From the NCBI GenBank assembly GCA_003021725.1, contig PXRA01000107.1, positions 1-49,292 of the forward strand: a stretch of 49,292 nt of DNA, in the 5' to 3' direction. This document shows, in pieces, positions 45,742 through 49,292 of the stretch. Source of the DNA: Halobacteriales archaeon QH_8_64_26 (lineage in GTDB: Archaea > Halobacteriota > Halobacteria > Halobacteriales > Halococcaceae). Position numbers and translations under genes: made by a program. The notes below the pieces were generated by a model. It saw only the letters and a program-made list of their open reading frames with translations, searched no databases and had not been told where the DNA came from. The stretch's first letter is position 1; each line of letters begins with the position of its first letter.

Positions 45742-46329
45742 ATGGCACGCGCCCAGCAACAGGGAAGCGGCGAACGGACGCTGGTGTTGACCGAGGCGGG
45801 TATCCCGGAGGAAGGGACGGACACCGACGAGGTCGTCATCTCGATCAGCGCCGGGTTCAACGAACTGAAAAACGAGACGCTCGCGGGCGAGAAACACGCC
45901 GCGGTCCTCCGGGAGATGATGGCCGGCGTCGAGGAGGAAGGCATCACCTCCCGGGTCGTCCGCTTTACCGATACCCTCGATCTCGGGGTCATCGGGCTTC
46001 GCGGGGCACGTCTCAGCGGATCGGGCATCGCGATCGGGATCCAGACCCGTGGCACGACGCTCATCCACCAGGAGGACCTCGTGCCGCTCTCGAATCTCGA
46101 GTTGTTCCCACAGGCCCCACTGATCGATCTGGAGACCTTCCGGGCGATCGGGCGGAACGCGGCGCTCTATGCCAAAGGCGAGTCGCCCGAACCGGTGCCC
46201 GTCGGGAACGACCCGATGGCCCGCCCGAAGTACCAGGCACTCGCGGCGCTCTGGCACATCAAGGAAATGGAACACAGAAACGAGGAGCAAGCACCGACCG
46301 AACTAGCGGTAACCTTCGAGGAACCATGA
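45742..46329 (+). CDS. pduD: Diol/glycerol dehydratase, medium subunit
   Basis: 195 residues. Together with the large and small subunits it builds the (alpha-beta-gamma)2 enzyme and helps bind cobalamin. The match to PduD/DhaC is clear: EEEGITSRVVRF, GARLSGSGIAIGIQTRGTTLIHQEDL, PLSNLELFPQAPLIDLETFRAIG and DPMARPKYQALAALWHIKE. Bacterial PduD carries about 25-30 more N-terminal residues that target it into microcompartments; this protein starts near the core, as in soluble glycerol dehydratases. It starts one base after the pduC stop and overlaps pduE by four bases (ATGA). Confidence 0.92.
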   Translation: MARAQQQGSGERTLVLTEAGIPEEGTDTDEVVISISAGFNELKNETLAGEKHAAVLREMMAGVEEEGITSRVVRFTDTLDLGVIGLRGARLSGSGIAIGIQTRGTTLIHQEDLVPLSNLELFPQAPLIDLETFRAIGRNAALYAKGESPEPVPVGNDPMARPKYQALAALWHIKEMEHRNEEQAPTELAVTFEEP

Positions 46330-46724
46330 CCGACGACATCGAGTACCCGCTATCGGAGAACCCGGAAGACGTCGAAACGCCCGCCGGAACGAACCTCTCG
46401 GAGATCACCCTCGAAAAGGTCGTCTCCGGGGAGATAGACGGCGAGGAACTCGTCATCACTCCCGAGACCCTGGAGAAACAAGCCCAGGTCGCCGAGCGGG
46501 AGGGACGAACGCAGGTCGCGCGGAACTTCCGACGGGCCGCCGAACTCACGGCGGTGCCCGACGACCGCATCCTGGAGATCTACAATGCGCTCCGCCCGAG
46601 CGGTGCCGACAGGGAGGAACTGCAGGCCATCGCCGAGGAACTCGAAACGGAGTACGACGCGACGCTCAACGCCGAACACGTACGCGAGGCCGCGGACGTC
46701 TACGAGGAGCGCGGCCTCTTCTGA
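46326..46724 (+). CDS. pduE: Diol/glycerol dehydratase, small subunit
   Basis: 132 residues. The core is conserved: LSEITLEKVVSGEIDGEELVITPETLEKQAQVAEREGR, NFRRAAELTAVPDDRILEIYNALRPSG and a C-terminal helix VREAADVYEERGLF. Bacterial PduE has about 35 more N-terminal residues; only a short acidic leader is present here. Last gene of the operon, overlapping pduD by ATGA and followed at once by a T-rich terminator. Confidence 0.92.
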   Translation: MTDDIEYPLSENPEDVETPAGTNLSEITLEKVVSGEIDGEELVITPETLEKQAQVAEREGRTQVARNFRRAAELTAVPDDRILEIYNALRPSGADREELQAIAEELETEYDATLNAEHVREAADVYEERGLF

Positions 46725-46726
46725 GC

Positions 46727-46732
46727 TTTTTT
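46727..46732 (+). terminator. T-rich terminator of the dehydratase operon
   Basis: Run of six T two bases after the pduE stop codon, in GC-rich surroundings, typical of archaeal termination. The DNA then is GC-rich and non-coding for about 200 bases. Confidence 0.5.
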
Positions 46733-46943
46733 CCCAGTAAGTCCCTGCCGTCGATCTCCGTCCCCGGGCCGGGCGAGGGGTAGGAGGGCGTCGGTCCGCG
46801 CGGACGGCACCGATTCCCCTACAGCCGTGGATGGGTCTCGACCACACATATGTCGGCAGGACGGTGGGCCGACCGGTCGCCGAGCGACGTGGCAATCACG
46901 GTCCACGGCCTGCCTTCCTTCCACGGAGACGACGTGTTCGACC

Positions 46944-47264
46944 TCACCCTCTCGTATCGAGGACCTCGTAGCCGATACCGAGGTCCCGCAGGTCGTTCGT
47001 GTGGCTCGCGACCGTCGTCGCGGCGGCTAGCGGGACGACGTCGATGCCCTTCGCGGCCGCCTCCCGTATCGCCGCGGCGGTGCCGAATCGGACGGCGAGT
47101 CCGACTTTCAGGGCTCGTATCGCGGCCAGTGCCTCGGTGCCGGCGACCGCCAGCAGGTCGTGTGTCTCGATGGCGTCGGCGACCGCATTCGGATCGAGTG
47201 CCGCGCTGTCGCCCTCGCGGATCGGCGGTACGGGAACGACAGTGACGCTCCCCGGATCGTAGTA
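46944..47264 (-). pseudogene. 3' remnant of an HTH transcription regulator (DUF7839-like C-terminal domain)
   Basis: About 106 codons open without any start: YDPGSVTVVPVPPIREG, LLAVAGTEALAAIRALKVGLAVRFGTAAAIREAAAKGIDVVPLAAA, then TNDLRDLGIGYEVLD and a TGA at 46944. This is the C-terminal domain of a haloarchaeal regulator family of about 235 residues whose N-terminal winged helix should lie upstream of base 47264. The frame upstream soon meets TGA (near 47322) and no winged helix is present. The fragment is well preserved, which suggests recent truncation. It lies beside the dehydratase operon, though linkage in function is only a possibility. Confidence 0.65.
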
Positions 47265-47372
47265 TCGGATCGGCTGTTCGGACCACCGGGGCCAAACACG
47301 GTGTACCGATCGGTTTCACTTCCGCTCCGGGGGTGGCTGACCTATTAGTTATCGTCGGGCGACGATCCGTCG

Positions 47373-47570
47373 ATGTCTCCCATCGACGAGCGAACCGATC
47401 GCGATCGCACTGCCTCGACGCACGCCTTAATCTGCCGGGGGTGTGGAACCCCCTACGTCGGCGAACGGACGAACGACGATCGAACGGTCCCTATCGGCGT
47501 CTCTCGGTGTACTGACTGTGGTGGGGAGTCGTTCGTCCGTGCAAGAGCAAGGGACTACGAGCTTCGCTAG
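47373..47570 (+). CDS. Small zinc-ribbon protein
   Basis: 65 residues. CRGCGTPYVG and CTDCGGESFV give two CxxC pairs 24 residues apart with a charged linker; the N-terminal 20 residues are polar and probably disordered. It is a typical free-standing haloarchaeal zinc ribbon. It may be regulatory, but there is no evidence of a target. It begins just after the AT-rich CTATTAGTTATCG (47341-47353), a promoter-like stretch. Confidence 0.6.
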   Translation: MSPIDERTDRDRTASTHALICRGCGTPYVGERTNDDRTVPIGVSRCTDCGGESFVRARARDYELR

Positions 47571-47630
47571 GAGTCGAAGTGCCATCGAGTGATTCTCGCC
47601 GAGAAGACGAAACGAGCGCCGAGTCGTCTA

Positions 47631-47966
47631 CTAGAAGTCGGTGTTGCCGAACTCCTCTTCCGTGAGGTGGTCTATCTTTCCGACGGTGTTCTCCGCTATC
47701 TCCTCGTTGATGTCGTCGAGCTGCTCGACGCCCGCCTTCGCCGAGCTCAGGCGCGTCCGGTTCAGGTTGCCATCGGGGTTGACGACGGGCAGCGCCAGGT
47801 CGGTGAAACTCTCAGGCGGGAAGCCCGATTCGGAGAGCAGGTAGTGGCCGCCGATCTCCGAGAGGTCATCGGTATCGAAGCCGTTCAGGTCAAGCTGTGC
47901 TTCTGACTGCTCGTCGGTCGTTCCCGAGTACGTCGGGTCGTGTAGTTGGTATCCCACTGTTGTCAC
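47631..47966 (-). CDS. Hypothetical protein of 111 residues
   Basis: Start GTG 47966 chosen because TTVGYQLHDPTYSG reads as a natural N-terminus; the open frame runs on upstream to 48251, but that part is lower in GC and has no family features. The body includes DTDDLSEIGGHYLLSESGFPPES, then LALPVVNPDGNLNRTRL and a helical acidic C-terminus. The phrases LALPVV(N/D)PDG-LN recall phage head-maturation or minor structural proteins, but similarity is too weak for a call. The gene lies between a zinc ribbon and the DUF2267 gene. Confidence 0.5.
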   Translation of the reverse strand: MTTVGYQLHDPTYSGTTDEQSEAQLDLNGFDTDDLSEIGGHYLLSESGFPPESFTDLALPVVNPDGNLNRTRLSSAKAGVEQLDDINEEIAENTVGKIDHLTEEEFGNTDF

Positions 47967-48249
47967 TTCTGTAGCGTCTAATAGACGGTCGGCTTTCACT
48001 CGCAGGTATTTACTCGAGCGCGGAACAGTTCCGTATATGTCGCCCAAATTTATAACAATATTGCCATTAAGTTTGACGAGTAGTCCTCCGGTAGCACCGT
48101 CCTCGGGATCGGGGTGGGGTAGGTCCCCCCGCGCCGGGACTGGTTCCGACCACGGCGGCGGAGACTGGCCCGCTAGTGAAGGCTTGAATCCGAATCCGGT
48201 GGCCGGGACAGGGAGGAATCGGGCGTTCGATAGCGCCACTACCACAGCC

Positions 48250-48664
48250 ATGCAAAGACGAGTTCATCGAAGCCGTCGAGCGGCGTACGGGAGTCGAGTC
48301 GCGCGAGAGGGCCCATGTGGCGACGAACGCTACCCTCGAAGCGCTCGGACAGCGGATCACCGGCGGGGAGGCGGAAAACATCGCTTCCCAGTTGCCCGAG
48401 CGACTCGGCGACCGTCTGCGAGCGGAGGCCGGAGAGGCGGGCGAACTCTCCGTCGAGGGGTTCCTCGACCGCGTCGGCGACCACGAGCGAGACCGGGGAC
48501 AGGTCGATCCGTCCGCTGCGGACGTCGAAGAACACGTCAGGGGCGTGCTCTCGGCGCTCGGCGACACCGTGAGCGGGAGCGAACTCGAGGACGCACGCGA
48601 CCGGCTCCCGAGCGAGTTCGACCCGCTTTTCGAACTGATCGACATGAGCGAGCAACAGGCCTGA
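48250..48664 (+). CDS. DUF2267 protein with a probable frameshift at codon 3
   Basis: From GTG 48317 a clean frame gives 115 residues: ALGQRITGGEAENIASQLPERLGDRL, VEGFLDRVGDHE, ADVEEHVRGVLSALGDTVSG and FDPLFELID, all DUF2267-like. Upstream in the same frame KDEFIEAVERRTGVESRERAH matches the usual N-terminus, but the ATG at 48250 is one base out of frame. Removing one A from the AAA at 48254-48256 restores a full-length protein of about 137 residues. Coordinates given from that ATG. DUF2267 proteins are small and helical, of unknown function. Confidence 0.72.
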
Positions 48665-48687
48665 GAACGTATCATAAGCACTCGCTG

Positions 48688-48903
48688 ATGGGAGCTGACC
48701 GAGAGCTGAGACCGATCGGGAACGAGGAACTGGTAGCGATCGTCGCCGAACTCGAAGTCGAGCGGACGGCCCCGATCACGAAGGCGGTCGCGAACGGGGC
48801 CGACCTCCCCGAGGCGATCACCCGTCGCCGGCTGGAAGCGCTGAAAACGGAGGGACTGCTCCGTAGTCGGGCGATCGGCCCGATGCCCCTCTGGCGGGTC
48901 TAA
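48688..48903 (+). CDS. Small winged-helix-like protein
   Basis: 71 residues. LRPIGNEELVAIVAELEVERTAPITKAVANG, ITRRRLEALKTEGLLRSR and AIGPMPLWRV suggest a helix-turn-helix with a wing, as in small haloarchaeal DNA-binding proteins. It starts 24 bases after the DUF2267 stop and reads the same way, so both may share a transcript. Target unknown. Confidence 0.6.
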   Translation: MGADRELRPIGNEELVAIVAELEVERTAPITKAVANGADLPEAITRRRLEALKTEGLLRSRAIGPMPLWRV

Positions 48904-48986
48904 CGCGGAGTACCGTTCCGAAACGCAGTGACGGCGACTAGGAGAGGACCGATACTGCCAACGTACTCCCCAGTGAGAGTGTCCTC

Positions 48987-49292
48987 TCAGGAAGCGGGGG
49001 ACTCGAAGAGCCCCTCGAAGTCGTCGGGGAGCTGGTTTTGAACGCCCTCCCACTCCCTCGGCACAGCCTTCCGAAGCGTCGCCATTACTGCCCGAACGTG
49101 GTCTTCGGCGTCGGTGGCGTCCACTCCGTCGGTCTCCGCTTCCCGATTGCGGACTCGTTCGAGGAACTCCTCGGCCGAGAGTTGTTCGGCTCCATCCCCT
49201 CTGACTTCGCCGAGTACTCCGGCGAGTTCGTCCGGCAGCGCGCTGGCGAGGTCCTCCGCTTCCCCCGGCGTCAGGCGTTCGCCCAGCGCTCG
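48987..49292 (-). CDS. DUF2267 protein, second copy, cut by the window edge
   Basis: 102 codons without start, running off the right edge. RALGERLTPGEAEDLASALPDELAG, EEFLERVRNRE, AEDHVRAVMATLRKAVPREW and DDFEGLFES line up motif by motif with the DUF2267 protein at 48250-48664. It is convergent with that gene across a 71-residue reading frame. The N-terminus is outside the window. Confidence 0.75.
   Translation of the reverse strand, partial: RALGERLTPGEAEDLASALPDELAGVLGEVRGDGAEQLSAEEFLERVRNREAETDGVDATDAEDHVRAVMATLRKAVPREWEGVQNQLPDDFEGLFESPAS

Noticed and set aside
1-49292. CRISPR arrays, insertion sequences, rRNA or riboswitches
   Set aside because: No repeat-spacer pattern, transposase, rRNA segment or recognisable riboswitch core was found by reading; a covariance-model scan would be the decisive test.

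Overview
The window is chromosome-like DNA from a halophilic archaeon (class Halobacteria). Evidence: high GC with strong codon bias, very acidic proteins, F420 and folate genes (CofE, Mer), a SAMP2 ubiquitin-like modifier, a clamp-loader small subunit, Tat signals on exported proteins, a PGF-CTERM surface anchor, many tiny CxxC zinc proteins typical of haloarchaea (DUF7563, DUF7835 and DUF7573 types), and leaderless promoters with TATA boxes about 25-30 bases before the start codon. The genus cannot be fixed from the sequence alone.

Layout. 1-2.7 kb: end of cofE, mer, small membrane and zinc proteins, a SUI1/YciH factor. 2.7-7.1 kb: a leftward three-gene unit, MoxR ATPase, DUF58 protein and membrane transglutaminase. 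7.1-12.7 kb: a glutaryl-CoA-dehydrogenase-like enzyme, glutamine amidotransferase, methyltransferase, beta-lactamase-fold hydrolase, then a decayed ThDP-enzyme fragment joined to a DUF7344 gene. 12.7-18.4 kb: a NosD-like beta-helix protein, a Tat-exported cyclase, enoyl-CoA hydratase and an acyl-CoA synthetase broken by two frameshifts. 18.9-21.6 kb: a lower-GC gene for a large surface metallopeptidase, cut by one in-frame TAG. 21.7-30.4 kb: alaS, an arylsulfotransferase-like protein, a multi-spanning glycosyltransferase-like protein, a Tat-exported propeller-like protein and rfcS. 30.5-39.8 kb: samp2-GNAT, two phosphohexomutases, flavin reductase, GIY-YIG protein, two DUF7563 paralogues, larB, a DUF1931 histone-fold protein, a Tat-exported beta-helix protein and a phosphoesterase. 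39.9-41.4 kb: a NUDIX/eIF2B-like fusion. 41.4-46.7 kb: a complete B12-dependent diol/glycerol dehydratase system (three subunits) with its divergent two-subunit reactivase. 46.9-49.3 kb: a regulator remnant, small zinc and winged-helix-like proteins, and two convergent DUF2267 genes.

The most coherent system is the dehydratase cluster. Its catalytic residues are intact, but the medium and small subunits lack the N-terminal tails that target bacterial homologues to microcompartments, and no shell genes are present. A perfect 32-base palindrome sits near the 5' end of the large-subunit gene, and a truncated relative of a haloarchaeal HTH regulator lies just downstream. No enzyme that would consume the aldehyde product is in the window.

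The window also holds an unusual number of damaged genes: a single TAG, at least three single-base frameshifts, a lost stop and three or four gene remnants. Some may be sequence errors, others real decay. They are reported separately.
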